Positions 26,158 through 34,284 of a DNA stretch of 64,000 bases are shown one piece after another (position 1 is the stretch's first letter; the number at the start of each line of letters is the position of its first letter). Made by a program: the position numbers and the translations under genes. The notes below the pieces were generated by a model. That model was not told where the DNA came from. It saw only the letters and a list, made by a program, of their open reading frames with translations, and ran no database searches. This DNA is from JAHRVQ01 sp029941905 (GTDB lineage Bacteria > Pseudomonadota > Gammaproteobacteria > Pseudomonadales > Azotimanducaceae). The stretch covers positions 124,001-188,000 of the forward strand of contig JAPYTQ010000001.1 of NCBI GenBank assembly GCA_029941905.1, read 5' to 3'.

Positions 26158-26910
26158 TCAGATACGGGCCATTCCTTTGCAACCGGGGAATGATTTACAG
26201 ACCCAGAACTCTTTACCATCATTTTTTCCACGGGTTGCCTTGCGAATGCGCATCTTCTCCCCGCATTTGGGACACCAATGATCTGCTGGCTGCTTCTTTT
26301 GGATCACAGACAATCCCTCGTGAATCTCGTCTTCACTCAGTTTATCTGAGTCAACAAACAGGATCAGGGGTTTACAGATGTCTTCAAACAGGCTACGCAG
26401 GAGCGTTTGTTTTCTTGAACTCTCGTTCGCCTTCTCGTCATCAAAAACAAAGTCGATACCGGCTACCACCTGGTGATAGTTCTGGTCACAAACCAGGAAA
26501 CTGATTGAATGCCTACGCAGATCATCATCTTCTCCCGCTACGAAGTCTGACCAGGGTATATTAATCAAGATGCCATGGGATTCAGACAAATCTTTCCTGA
26601 GCACCTTCAGTACAAGTCGATAGTGCTCTGGCAGGATCCTGCCTCGAACTTTATGCTTTCTGGCACCAACTGCAGGGGCATCAGCAGCAGGCAGTGCCAC
26701 TACACCTGCTTTCGGATAATCCTTCTCAAGATAGGCATGGGCTCTGGCAAGTAACGGGTCGACGGGCGCCTCACCGGGTGCTGGTTCTGAGAGCTCAAGT
26801 GGATCATCAAAGGCCGAGTCAAGAAACGACTCGACCTCCTTCAACCGCAAACGCCTCATAAACCAGACAAACACGACGATAATGCAAGCAAAAAAGACAA
26901 AGCCTTCCAC
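26158..26910 (-). CDS. Membrane-anchored DUF2726 protein with C-terminal topoisomerase-type zinc ribbon
   Basis: A 250-residue protein if it starts at GTG 26910, preceded by AGGGA about 11 bases upstream; the frame is open to 27108 but that would run into the divergent SDR gene. Right after the start is one hydrophobic helix, then a disordered acidic/proline region, a DUF2726 domain (a restriction-endonuclease-like fold: RGRILPEHYRLVLKVL, FLVCDQNYHQVVAGIDF, LILFVDSD) and a C4 zinc ribbon with CPKCG and a second cysteine pair in VCKSFPGC. DUF2726 proteins are suspected nucleases; activity here is not shown. Confidence 0.82.
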   Translation of the reverse strand: MEGFVFFACIIVVFVWFMRRLRLKEVESFLDSAFDDPLELSEPAPGEAPVDPLLARAHAYLEKDYPKAGVVALPAADAPAVGARKHKVRGRILPEHYRLVLKVLRKDLSESHGILINIPWSDFVAGEDDDLRRHSISFLVCDQNYHQVVAGIDFVFDDEKANESSRKQTLLRSLFEDICKPLILFVDSDKLSEDEIHEGLSVIQKKQPADHWCPKCGEKMRIRKATRGKNDGKEFWVCKSFPGCKGMARI

Positions 26911-26999
26911 CGTGTTGTTGTTCCCTGTAACGCCTAAGAAGTACCATACTACTGGAAAAGCGCCCAGGCGCTGCACTGAAAAAGACAAGGGAACAAAAA

Positions 27000-27794
27000 A
27001 TGAGACTGGAAAACAAAATCGCAATCGTAACCGGGGCTGGGCAAACACCCGGTGAGACCATCGGCAATGGTCGCGCGACCGCGCTACTGTTCGCCAGAGA
27101 AGGCGCAAAACTGCTCCTCACAGACAAGAATCTGCAGTCTGCCGAGGAAACCCGGGAAATGATCCGGGCAGAGGGTGGAGAAGCTTCAGTGCTGGAAATG
27201 GACGTTGCGAATGAAGATGACTGCAAGCAGATGGTAAAGACCTGCATGGAAATCTATGAGCGTATCGACATTTTACACAACAATGTTGGCATCGGATTTA
27301 AGGATGGCGGCGTGACGCGTTTAGCGCTTGAAAACTGGCAACGTATCATGGACGTCAACCTGACCAGTATGTTCCTGACCTGTAAACATGTGGTGCCCAT
27401 AATGCGTGAGCAGGAAAGCGGTTCAATCATCAATATCTCCTCCGTGGCAGCCATTGCATCGACCGGCATGCTCGCCTATAAGACCTCCAAGGCCGGGGTG
27501 CTGGCGCTGACAGAGAATGTCGCCATGGGAAATGCCAGGTACGGCGTCAGGGCAAATTGCATCATGCCCGGACTGATGAACACTCCAATGGCAATCGAAG
27601 GTTACAGCGCCGCTCAGGGCAGGTCTCGTGAAGACGTGATACAGGCAAGGGATGAACGCGTTCCGCTCAGCAAGAAAATGGGTAGCGCATGGGATGTTGC
27701 TTATGCCGCTTTATTCCTGGCCAGTGAAGAAGCGAAATTCATCACCGGCGTTACGCTGCCAGTCGACGGCGGCCAAAGCATCCGCATCGGCTAA
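27000..27794 (+). CDS. Short-chain dehydrogenase/reductase (SDR)
   Basis: A 264-residue SDR with a ribosome site AAGGGAA eight bases before ATG 27000. The cofactor loop is unusually long (TGAGQTPGETIGNGRA, with about five extra residues inside the TGxxxGxG motif). NNVG replaces the usual NNAG; catalytic serine is in NISSVAA and the YKTSK motif provides tyrosine and lysine. It is followed after 37 bases by an enoyl-CoA hydratase gene, so the pair probably handles consecutive steps on a CoA ester. Exact substrate unknown. Confidence 0.9.
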   Translation: MRLENKIAIVTGAGQTPGETIGNGRATALLFAREGAKLLLTDKNLQSAEETREMIRAEGGEASVLEMDVANEDDCKQMVKTCMEIYERIDILHNNVGIGFKDGGVTRLALENWQRIMDVNLTSMFLTCKHVVPIMREQESGSIINISSVAAIASTGMLAYKTSKAGVLALTENVAMGNARYGVRANCIMPGLMNTPMAIEGYSAAQGRSREDVIQARDERVPLSKKMGSAWDVAYAALFLASEEAKFITGVTLPVDGGQSIRIG

Positions 27795-27831
27795 GCAACA
27801 GAGTATTTGATACAACAACCGGAGATAACAG

Positions 27832-28632
27832 GTGTCTGACGTTCTAATCAAGGAAACAATCGACTATATCACTACGGTGACGCTAAACCGTCCCGAACAT
27901 CTCAACGCGCTGTCTTCAGAGCTGCGGCAGGTCATCACTGAAACATTTGTCGCTCTCAAGGACGATCCAGGGACCCGGGTGATTATTCTGACCGGTTCAG
28001 GCAGAGCATTTTCAGCAGGGCTCGATTTGAAAGAACTGGGCAAGACTGGCCTGGACAGCAGCCAACCAAATCAACCGGTCGACAATACAGCGAGAGTCCA
28101 GACTGACCTTCATGATGCCCTGCGATCTGTTGGCAAACCGCTCATCGGTGCCATCAATGGGTTTGCCATTACTGGCGGTTTTGAAATCGCCCTGATGTGC
28201 GACATTCTGGTTGCGTCGACCCAGGCGAAATTCGCCGATACTCATGTTCGCATGGGCGTTGTTCCCGGTTGGGGTCTGTCACAACGGTTAGCACAGCTGA
28301 TCGGTTCGTCCCGGGCAAAGGAACTTAGTTTCACGGGAAACTATCTCGATGCCGAGACCGCGGAACGCTGGGGATTAGTCAACCGAATTCTGGAGCCAGA
28401 GGATCTGCTCCCGCACTGTCAGCAATTGGCCAGAGATATCTGCAGTGTTGATCCCGCGACGTTGAAAACAGTCCACAAGCTCATTGATTTTGGATGGGAG
28501 CACACCCTGGGTGAAGGTCTGTTTGAGGAAAAAACAAGGAATACTGACCAAAACGGCGACATATCACCAGCGGCACTGGATCAACGCAGGTCTGTCGTTA
28601 TGTCGCGGGGTCGGGATCAGACTGGCTCCTAG
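27832..28632 (+). CDS. Enoyl-CoA hydratase/isomerase family protein
   Basis: A 266-residue crotonase-fold enzyme beginning at GTG 27832 behind GGAG. The oxyanion-hole segments are FSAGLDLKEL and AINGFAITGGFEIAL, which includes the first catalytic glutamate position. At the second glutamate site of classic hydratases the sequence reads ADTHVRMGVVPGWG, without glutamate, so it belongs to a sub-branch in which simple hydration cannot be assumed. It follows the SDR in the same operon. Confidence 0.88.
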   Translation: MSDVLIKETIDYITTVTLNRPEHLNALSSELRQVITETFVALKDDPGTRVIILTGSGRAFSAGLDLKELGKTGLDSSQPNQPVDNTARVQTDLHDALRSVGKPLIGAINGFAITGGFEIALMCDILVASTQAKFADTHVRMGVVPGWGLSQRLAQLIGSSRAKELSFTGNYLDAETAERWGLVNRILEPEDLLPHCQQLARDICSVDPATLKTVHKLIDFGWEHTLGEGLFEEKTRNTDQNGDISPAALDQRRSVVMSRGRDQTGS

Positions 28633-28646
28633 GTGAAAGCCAGAAA

Positions 28647-29225
28647 TCAACGTAAATGAACGTGTTCATTGAGGCTGATAACGGACATCTCACCTGAGCT
28701 TGCAGCCATAAATCGATTGATGCTCGTGTAATTGGGATTAAAGAACATCTTCGCTTCAAACCCTATAACGCGGGCTGTCCAGACGTTGATAACACCTCCA
28801 TGGCAAGTCACGGCCACCCGTCTGCCCCTGTTCTCGGCTACAATCTCGTCCAAGGTATCGCAGACGTTTTTTGCAAACGCCGGGAAATCGATATCGACCT
28901 CCCCTTTCATCAGTCGCAACCAGCGCTCGTAATCCTGCTCTTTTAGTTGTTCAACGGGGATATAGTGTTCGGATTGCTGGTCATATTCCGCAACCCCGTC
29001 CCGTACCCGGACCTCCAGGCCTTTCAGCGATGCGAGAGGCGCCGCCGTCTGCATCGCACGCTGCATGGGGCTCGAGTAGAGACAATCGATCTCCAGATCT
29101 GCGAGCCAGTCTGCCATCTTATCGGCTTGCTGCAGACCCGTTGATGACAATGGAGGATCGGCAGGAGAGCCATCGTCATTAACGATCTTCTCTGGTAAAC
29201 CATGCCGAATTAGAATAAGTTCCAT
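28647..29225 (-). CDS. Histidine phosphatase family protein
   Basis: A 192-residue phosphoglycerate-mutase-like phosphatase. The phospho-histidine is in LIRHGLPE at the N-terminus; the arginine partner is in YSSPMQRAMQTA, and the second histidine in VTCHGGVI. The family includes small-molecule phosphatases such as CobC-like and broad-specificity enzymes. No substrate clue is visible. The gene is downstream of, and separated by a terminator from, exbD. Confidence 0.88.
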   Translation of the reverse strand: MELILIRHGLPEKIVNDDGSPADPPLSSTGLQQADKMADWLADLEIDCLYSSPMQRAMQTAAPLASLKGLEVRVRDGVAEYDQQSEHYIPVEQLKEQDYERWLRLMKGEVDIDFPAFAKNVCDTLDEIVAENRGRRVAVTCHGGVINVWTARVIGFEAKMFFNPNYTSINRFMAASSGEMSVISLNEHVHLR

Positions 29226-29270
29226 TTCCCGCCTCCAAAAGGCCTTAACAAGCCTTTAAATAGGCCTTTA

Positions 29271-29298
29271 AAAAAGCCCCGCAATTGCGAGGCTTTTT
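29271..29298 (-). terminator. Intrinsic terminator downstream of exbD
   Basis: AAAAAGCC...GGCTTTTT arms with an extra CGC/GCG stem around an AATT loop; T-rich on the transcript read leftward. It lies between the exbD stop (29352) and the phosphatase start (29225), so it should end exbD transcription. The A-run on the other side makes it potentially bidirectional. Confidence 0.8.
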
Positions 29299-29351
29299 CG
29301 TCAAGATTGTAGTCAATAGTTTATTAAGTAGCCGTTGGCCAACTATCCAGC

Positions 29352-29762
29352 CTAGGTCGCCGCGATCGATACATTGTAAACACCTGCCTCTCGGGCAGCG
29401 TCCATCACATGCACCATGATTTCAGTCGTGCTCTCCGGATGTGGCTGAACAACTACTGGAGCATCGGGATTCTCCGCATGGAGTCGCTCGATATTGGCGC
29501 GCACTGCACGAAAATCGATGTCGCGGTTTCTGATCTTGATTCGATCACGGCTGGTAATCTGGATAACGATGCTCTTTTTGTCCGCATCCTTTACGTTCTG
29601 GTTCTTGTCCGGGCTGTTGACATCGATGCCAATCTCTTTGACAAACGTTGCGGTGACGATGAAGAAGATCAACATGATGAAGACGACATCCAGCATGGGA
29701 GTCAGGTCTACCTCGTCTTCTTCCTGGGATTTACCGCTGCCAGTAATTCTGTGTAAAGCCAA
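29352..29762 (-). CDS. exbD: ExbD/TolR family biopolymer transport protein (orphan)
   Basis: A 136-residue protein: short cytosolic tail, one membrane helix with the proton-path aspartate in DLTPMLDVVFIMLIFFIV, and a periplasmic domain with the KNQNVKDADKKSIVIQI pattern. ExbD works with ExbB and TonB to energise outer-membrane transport, yet no exbB, tonB or receptor gene is adjacent. The next gene upstream is the RAYT transposase, 150 bases away, and a terminator follows. Either the partners are elsewhere or the locus was cut by rearrangement. Confidence 0.9.
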   Translation of the reverse strand: MALHRITGSGKSQEEDEVDLTPMLDVVFIMLIFFIVTATFVKEIGIDVNSPDKNQNVKDADKKSIVIQITSRDRIKIRNRDIDFRAVRANIERLHAENPDAPVVVQPHPESTTEIMVHVMDAAREAGVYNVSIAAT

Positions 29763-29863
29763 AGTTTCTTACTCCAGAAGCAATGAGTAGTAAATATGAG
29801 TACTTAAATAGAGTACCCAATTTTTTTATTATTCGATTTTAGTTGTTTTACAAGGATACAGCG

Positions 29864-29877
29864 ACCCCGACCGGGGT
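29864..29877. repeat. Small REP-like palindrome beside the RAYT gene
   Basis: ACCCCG and CGGGGT face each other around two bases, about 35 bases past the transposase stop. REP-associated transposases act on short palindromes like this, but only one copy was noticed in the window. Confidence 0.4.
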
Positions 29878-29913
29878 ACAAGTCATATACCCGCTACAGC
29901 TTAACCAGGTTTG

Positions 29914-30753
29914 CTAGCGATTCACGACCTTACTGACCGTGGTGTAGTGAAGACCCAGGAAATCGCCAATCTCCATCAAAGTGTAAGAATGGCCAATATG
30001 CGCCCGACAAATAAGTTCATTACGCTCGGACCTAGGCTTGCCATTAACATTCTTGAATAGCGCTGTCAGGCTTCGACGCCGACGCACTTGACGTGGCCCC
30101 CGTTTAGCCAATTTTTCACCATTTAGTATCGGTTGCATTTCGCCAATAAACCTTGGCGAACCGAGTAGCACCTGGCTGTTTCGATTCATTAATGGTGAGG
30201 GCTCATTAACCCCTGCTTTGATATAGGTCCGGTATTTTCGCTGGTTCTCTTTAAGCCGTTTTCCAAAAGAACATAAAACAGAATCCGTATGTAAAAAGTC
30301 AGGTGTTTTTATTGAACCACACATGGCCCGGTGACTGCTCCATCGATAGGTCTGCACAGAACTTGAAGCACCAACCCTCACCGGGTTTAGAACCACATGA
30401 CGACACAGCGGCAACAGATAGGTCTCGGCCTCAAACAAGATGCTTTTGAATCGACCTTGAAACAAAGGCCCATCCTCATCGTGTCGTCGATTAAAATGTT
30501 GCGTATAAACGCCGTTGAGTTGCCGCATCCCCTTAGACAAATTGGCTTGAGGACACTCTAGAACAAGATGGTAGTGGCCATCCATAATCACATAACTATG
30601 TAATAACCACTCGAAACGACTGACAACCGTGCCGAGTACATTTAAGAAAACCTTTCTGTCTTCGGTATCGGCAAAAACCGGCCTGTCTCGTATTCCTTTG
30701 CTCGTCACATGGTAGTGCGCGCCTGGAAACTCAATACGAACCGGTCTTGACAT
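29914..30753 (-). CDS. REP-associated tyrosine transposase (RAYT, Y1/HUH family)
   Basis: A 279-residue protein from ATG 30753 (ribosome site AAGG); the open frame extends upstream but family similarity begins at MSRPVRIEFPGAHYHV. The HUH metal motif is in MDGHYHLVLE, and the nucleophile tyrosine in LNGVYTQHFNRRH, followed by the typical DGPLFQGRFKSIL. The C-terminal TLMEIGDFLGLHYTTVSKVV is a helix-turn-helix, often present in this subgroup. RAYTs are domesticated, single-copy relatives of IS200/IS605 transposases that move REP palindromes. It appears intact. Confidence 0.9.
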   Translation of the reverse strand: MSRPVRIEFPGAHYHVTSKGIRDRPVFADTEDRKVFLNVLGTVVSRFEWLLHSYVIMDGHYHLVLECPQANLSKGMRQLNGVYTQHFNRRHDEDGPLFQGRFKSILFEAETYLLPLCRHVVLNPVRVGASSSVQTYRWSSHRAMCGSIKTPDFLHTDSVLCSFGKRLKENQRKYRTYIKAGVNEPSPLMNRNSQVLLGSPRFIGEMQPILNGEKLAKRGPRQVRRRRSLTALFKNVNGKPRSERNELICRAHIGHSYTLMEIGDFLGLHYTTVSKVVNR

Positions 30754-31049
30754 GTGCCTTGTTATTCCTTGAATTATTTTATTTTTATTGTAACTTTTTA
30801 TGCCTAACCTAATTTTACGTGTTTGCCCTGCAGATCGTTTCACGTAAAGGGGGGAACAGATAGTACATTGCGCTAGTGGTCGCCTCAAGCAGAAATGTCA
30901 AAAAGGTAAAATAATTTCATTCATACGCGGATGCATTCCTGCAGCAGACAAAGCAACCAACATTAACAGCACTTGACTGGACAGTATGACTGTTAGTAAG
31001 TTGGCCCAGCTATTATACGATAGATTAATTCAGACAATGGGAGATCAAA

Positions 31050-31544
31050 ATGGCAGCCGATAAATTCCCGGTTGAAGCCGGGCATATCATGATGTTTGCG
31101 CGTTCAATTGGCGACGCAAACGAAATTTACTACGACGATGAGTACGCGAAGACAACAGAACCCGGTTGCACTATAGCACCGCCGACGTTTGTCCAGGCGA
31201 GCGCACAATTTGACTCTAACTATTTCTTGCGACCGAAGATCGGTGAAGAATGGTTTGGATCTGCAAAGGAAGCGACCGGTATCAGCAAGCGAGAAGGTGG
31301 TGGCGGTGGTGGCGGTGGCGGTGGCTTACACGCTGAACAACACTACGTTTATCATCGTCAAGTGCAAGCCGGAGATGTTCTCACCGCGACAACCAAACCA
31401 GGTAATTCCTGGGAAAAAGAGGGCCGTCGAGGCGGCAAGCTCAAGTTCAGCGAATCCGTTACTGAATACCGTGATTCAGCCGGAGAACTCGTTGTTACTG
31501 CAACCAGCGTTGGTGTTCAGACTGAACGCCCCGCAACATCATAA
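31050..31544 (+). CDS. MaoC-like (FAS1-like) dehydratase subunit with ten-glycine run
   Basis: A 164-residue hot-dog-fold protein related to the non-catalytic HadA/HadC-type subunit of (R)-hydratases. The hydratase 2 motif is degenerate: GDANEIYYDD lacks the histidine of the active GDxNPxH form, so it probably serves as a structural or substrate-binding half. At residues 83-92 there are ten consecutive glycines, coded by 31296-31325 as mixed GGT/GGC codons. The gene is 13 bases upstream of the catalytic MaoC gene. A heterodimer acting on a 2-enoyl-CoA or 3-hydroxyacyl-CoA is likely. Confidence 0.88.
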   Translation: MAADKFPVEAGHIMMFARSIGDANEIYYDDEYAKTTEPGCTIAPPTFVQASAQFDSNYFLRPKIGEEWFGSAKEATGISKREGGGGGGGGGGLHAEQHYVYHRQVQAGDVLTATTKPGNSWEKEGRRGGKLKFSESVTEYRDSAGELVVTATSVGVQTERPATS

Positions 31545-31557
31545 AAGGAGTATCGAC

Positions 31558-31980
31558 ATGGCATTAAATGCAAGTGAACTTAAAATCGGCGATACCTATG
31601 AAGAAGAAGTATGTCGCAATCTTTCCCGAACGCAGATCGTCCAGTATGCCGGTGCATCAGGTGACTACAACCCCCTGCATAGTGATGAGGTGTTTACTAC
31701 ACAGATTGCGAAATACCCTTCAGTATTCGCTCACGGTATGCTATCCATGGGCATGACAGGCAAAATGCTGACAAATTATGTCGGTGATGGCAGATTGAAA
31801 AGCTATGGTGTGCGATTTACGTCACAGGTTTTCCCCGGAGCAACACTCACAGCCTCAGCGACCATTACGGACATCCGGGAAGAGGATGGAGAACATATCG
31901 CTGACATCACTGTTTCAACAAAGGACGACGCGGGTACCGAAGTCATTAAGGGGCAAGCCAGCGCGCGCCTCGACCCTTAG
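31558..31980 (+). CDS. MaoC family (R)-specific hydratase, catalytic subunit
   Basis: A 140-residue hot-dog-fold enzyme from ATG 31558, with AAAAGGAG eight bases before it. The hydratase 2 motif is intact: GASGDYNPLHSDE supplies the catalytic aspartate and histidine. The VFAHGMLSMGMTG segment is also typical. It pairs with the preceding gene in the HadB-with-HadA/C manner, hydrating 2-enoyl-CoA or dehydrating (R)-3-hydroxyacyl-CoA. A terminator follows. Confidence 0.9.
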   Translation: MALNASELKIGDTYEEEVCRNLSRTQIVQYAGASGDYNPLHSDEVFTTQIAKYPSVFAHGMLSMGMTGKMLTNYVGDGRLKSYGVRFTSQVFPGATLTASATITDIREEDGEHIADITVSTKDDAGTEVIKGQASARLDP

Positions 31981-32005
31981 TCTTTATCCGGTAGAAAACG
32001 ACAAG

Positions 32006-32028
32006 AAGGGTGCAGTTGCACCCTTTTT
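32006..32028 (+). terminator. Intrinsic terminator after the MaoC pair
   Basis: AAGGGTGCA pairs perfectly with TGCACCCTT across two bases, followed by TTT. It lies in the 57-base gap between the convergent maoC-type and yyaL genes and probably ends transcription from the left. Confidence 0.85.
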
Positions 32029-32037
32029 ATTGCAATT

Positions 32038-34245
32038 TCACAGGCTCAGCGTCAGCTCTTCCACAGCGAGGCAAACAGCTTCACTGCATGCCTGCAGGCG
32101 AATCTTTACTTCTCGCACGACACCTTCAATCGTCAATTCCACATCGCCCCGGTACACATCAAGCGCTTCGTGCTGGAATCCAGACAGGAGTTTTTCTCCC
32201 GGCGGATACAGCACCTGAAACTGCCCCAATACCTGTGTTGGAGTTAGTCGCGATGCAGATGAAACATGACTGTTAATGTGCCAGGAATCTGAGATGCTGA
32301 TAGTCACCCGGGTTACAGTACCTTCACGTCTCGCGAACACGCGCACGTGGCCATCAGCGCAAAACTGCACTTTCGAATTCGGTTTTTTAAATAAACTATC
32401 CGCGGCGATGATCATGGTTGCGAAAGCCGCTGGCGTTGCTTCAATCAAGCCGGTGAATGCGGTCAGGCACTGGCCGATCAGCACTTCCACTCGCTTGTCG
32501 CCAGTCGCCTGGAACAGCAGCACCAACGCCGCCAAAGCCGTTGCATTACCTGATGGCATTGCGCCATCCGTCGGGCTTTTTGGGCGGGTAATCAATGGTC
32601 CTTCATCGTTTTCCAAACTCAGAAAAAATCCGCCCCGGTTCTGATCCCAGAACAACTCGAGCATATCATCTACCAGTCGTCGACCCCGTGTTAACCACTC
32701 GTCAGTACCGGAATATAGATGGAGTGTGAGAGTGGCCTCTGCGAGACAGGCGTAATCTTCCAGATTGCCCGGGATCGACACCTGACCCTGATAAGAGATA
32801 CGCCACAACCGATGCTGTTGATTCGCCGCAGCAGAGTAATTTGTTCGCCAGATGAATTCTGCCGCCTGCTCTGCAACTATTAAATAATCCGGTCGATCAA
32901 GGCTCCAGCTGGCATTAACCAGGGCAGTGATCATCAGTCCGTTCCAGGCGGTGATAATCTTCTCATCCCGCAATGGATGTACCCTTAGTTCCCGACGTTC
33001 GTAAAGCTTTTTGTGAATGCTGGAAATTCGATCCGGAAGGTCCCCTGCCCGCCAGTCGTCACCACGGCTGTCTTTTCCAGGAAAGTTCCCCGGAAAGCCT
33101 TTAAGCGAGCCGCTAAGCATGTCCTCGATCGAGTGGGCAAGGTGCAGAATATTACGGCCTTCGAAATTACCGATAGCCGTGACACCGTATAGTTTCGCAA
33201 TAAATTCAACATCTGGCCCCGACAGGACCGATCGCAGTTCATCCAGTGTCCAGGTGAAAAACCGACCCTCCTCACCTTCGGAATCCGCGTCTGTGGCTGA
33301 GTAAAAAGCACCGTTGGCATCGGACATATCCCGTAGCAGGTAATCCACCGTTTGCTCAACTATTCGACGATAGGTTGGCGAACCGGTTGTACCGAAGGCG
33401 TCACAATAGACCCGGACCAACTGGGCCTGGTTGTACAGCATCTTCTCGAAATGCGGCACGAGCCAGTACTCATCGACTGAGTAGCGATGAAAGCCTCCGG
33501 CTATCTGGTCGTAAATTCCACCCTGGCCTATCTTGTCCAGGGTCAGGCACACTGCATTCAACGCTGCCTGATTGTCGTTGCGTCTGTATTGTTCCAGGGC
33601 CAGCAGCAACTGGGATTCATTCGGAAATTTTGGAGGCCCGCCAAATCCGCCCTGCTTCTTGTCGAATCGCGTCAACAATTCCCCGACTGCCTTTTCACCC
33701 AGATCATCATCGAGGTTTTCTGAGTCACTGACAGCACTGGTGTATTGCGCGATAGATTCAGATATCTGTTCTGCCTGACCCAGGACCTCCTCCCTTCGAT
33801 TTCGCCATAGGTCCTGAATTTGTCGCAACAAGTTCATAAATCCATCAGGAGGATAGTAGGTGCCAGCATAAAACGGCTTGCCTTCAACGGTGAGGAAATT
33901 CGACATCGGCCATCCTCCATGGCCCGTCATTAACTGGACGCCGGTCATGTAAATATCATCAAGATCAGGTCTTTGCTCACGATCCAGTTTGATGGAGATG
34001 AAATGATCATTCAGGTACTGGGCGATTTCTTCGCTATCAAAACTCTCCCGCTCCATTACATGGCACCAGTGGCAGGTGGAATAGCCGATTGATAAGAATA
34101 CCGGCTTGCCTTCCCGTGCAGCGCAGTCAAAAGCCTCTTCGCCCCAGGGAAACCAGTTTACCGGGTTATGAGCATGCTGAATCAGGTAGGGCGAGCTTTC
34201 ATCGATGAGTCGGTTGGTGTGCCTGGGTCCCTGCTTACTTTTCAT
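32038..34245 (-). CDS. YyaL/DUF255 thioredoxin-domain protein with a C-terminal DsbD-type domain
   Basis: A 735-residue protein. Residues 1-165 are the DUF255 thioredoxin-like domain (SPYLIQHAHNPVNW, then STCHWCHVME with a CHWC motif at 58-61). The middle about 450 residues are the alpha/alpha-barrel region (GGWPMSNFLT, GGFHRYSVDEYWLVPHFEKM shortened here to its pattern, EKIITAWNGLM). The last about 105 residues read like the periplasmic alpha domain of DsbD: SDSWHINSHVSS, then YPPGEKLLSGF and QACSEAVCLAVEE with a cysteine pair. No signal peptide is visible. It lies 39 bases behind the dsbD-like gene on the same strand. Confidence 0.88.
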   Translation of the reverse strand: MKSKQGPRHTNRLIDESSPYLIQHAHNPVNWFPWGEEAFDCAAREGKPVFLSIGYSTCHWCHVMERESFDSEEIAQYLNDHFISIKLDREQRPDLDDIYMTGVQLMTGHGGWPMSNFLTVEGKPFYAGTYYPPDGFMNLLRQIQDLWRNRREEVLGQAEQISESIAQYTSAVSDSENLDDDLGEKAVGELLTRFDKKQGGFGGPPKFPNESQLLLALEQYRRNDNQAALNAVCLTLDKIGQGGIYDQIAGGFHRYSVDEYWLVPHFEKMLYNQAQLVRVYCDAFGTTGSPTYRRIVEQTVDYLLRDMSDANGAFYSATDADSEGEEGRFFTWTLDELRSVLSGPDVEFIAKLYGVTAIGNFEGRNILHLAHSIEDMLSGSLKGFPGNFPGKDSRGDDWRAGDLPDRISSIHKKLYERRELRVHPLRDEKIITAWNGLMITALVNASWSLDRPDYLIVAEQAAEFIWRTNYSAAANQQHRLWRISYQGQVSIPGNLEDYACLAEATLTLHLYSGTDEWLTRGRRLVDDMLELFWDQNRGGFFLSLENDEGPLITRPKSPTDGAMPSGNATALAALVLLFQATGDKRVEVLIGQCLTAFTGLIEATPAAFATMIIAADSLFKKPNSKVQFCADGHVRVFARREGTVTRVTISISDSWHINSHVSSASRLTPTQVLGQFQVLYPPGEKLLSGFQHEALDVYRGDVELTIEGVVREVKIRLQACSEAVCLAVEELTLSL

Positions 34246-34284
34246 CGTCGCAGCGTAGCGCGCCGATAGCTCAGCAGGTTTTGT

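Noticed and set aside
31189..31557. Upstream extension of the second MaoC frame
   Set aside because: It overlaps the first MaoC subunit in another frame; the ribosome site AAAAGGAG fixes the start at 31558.
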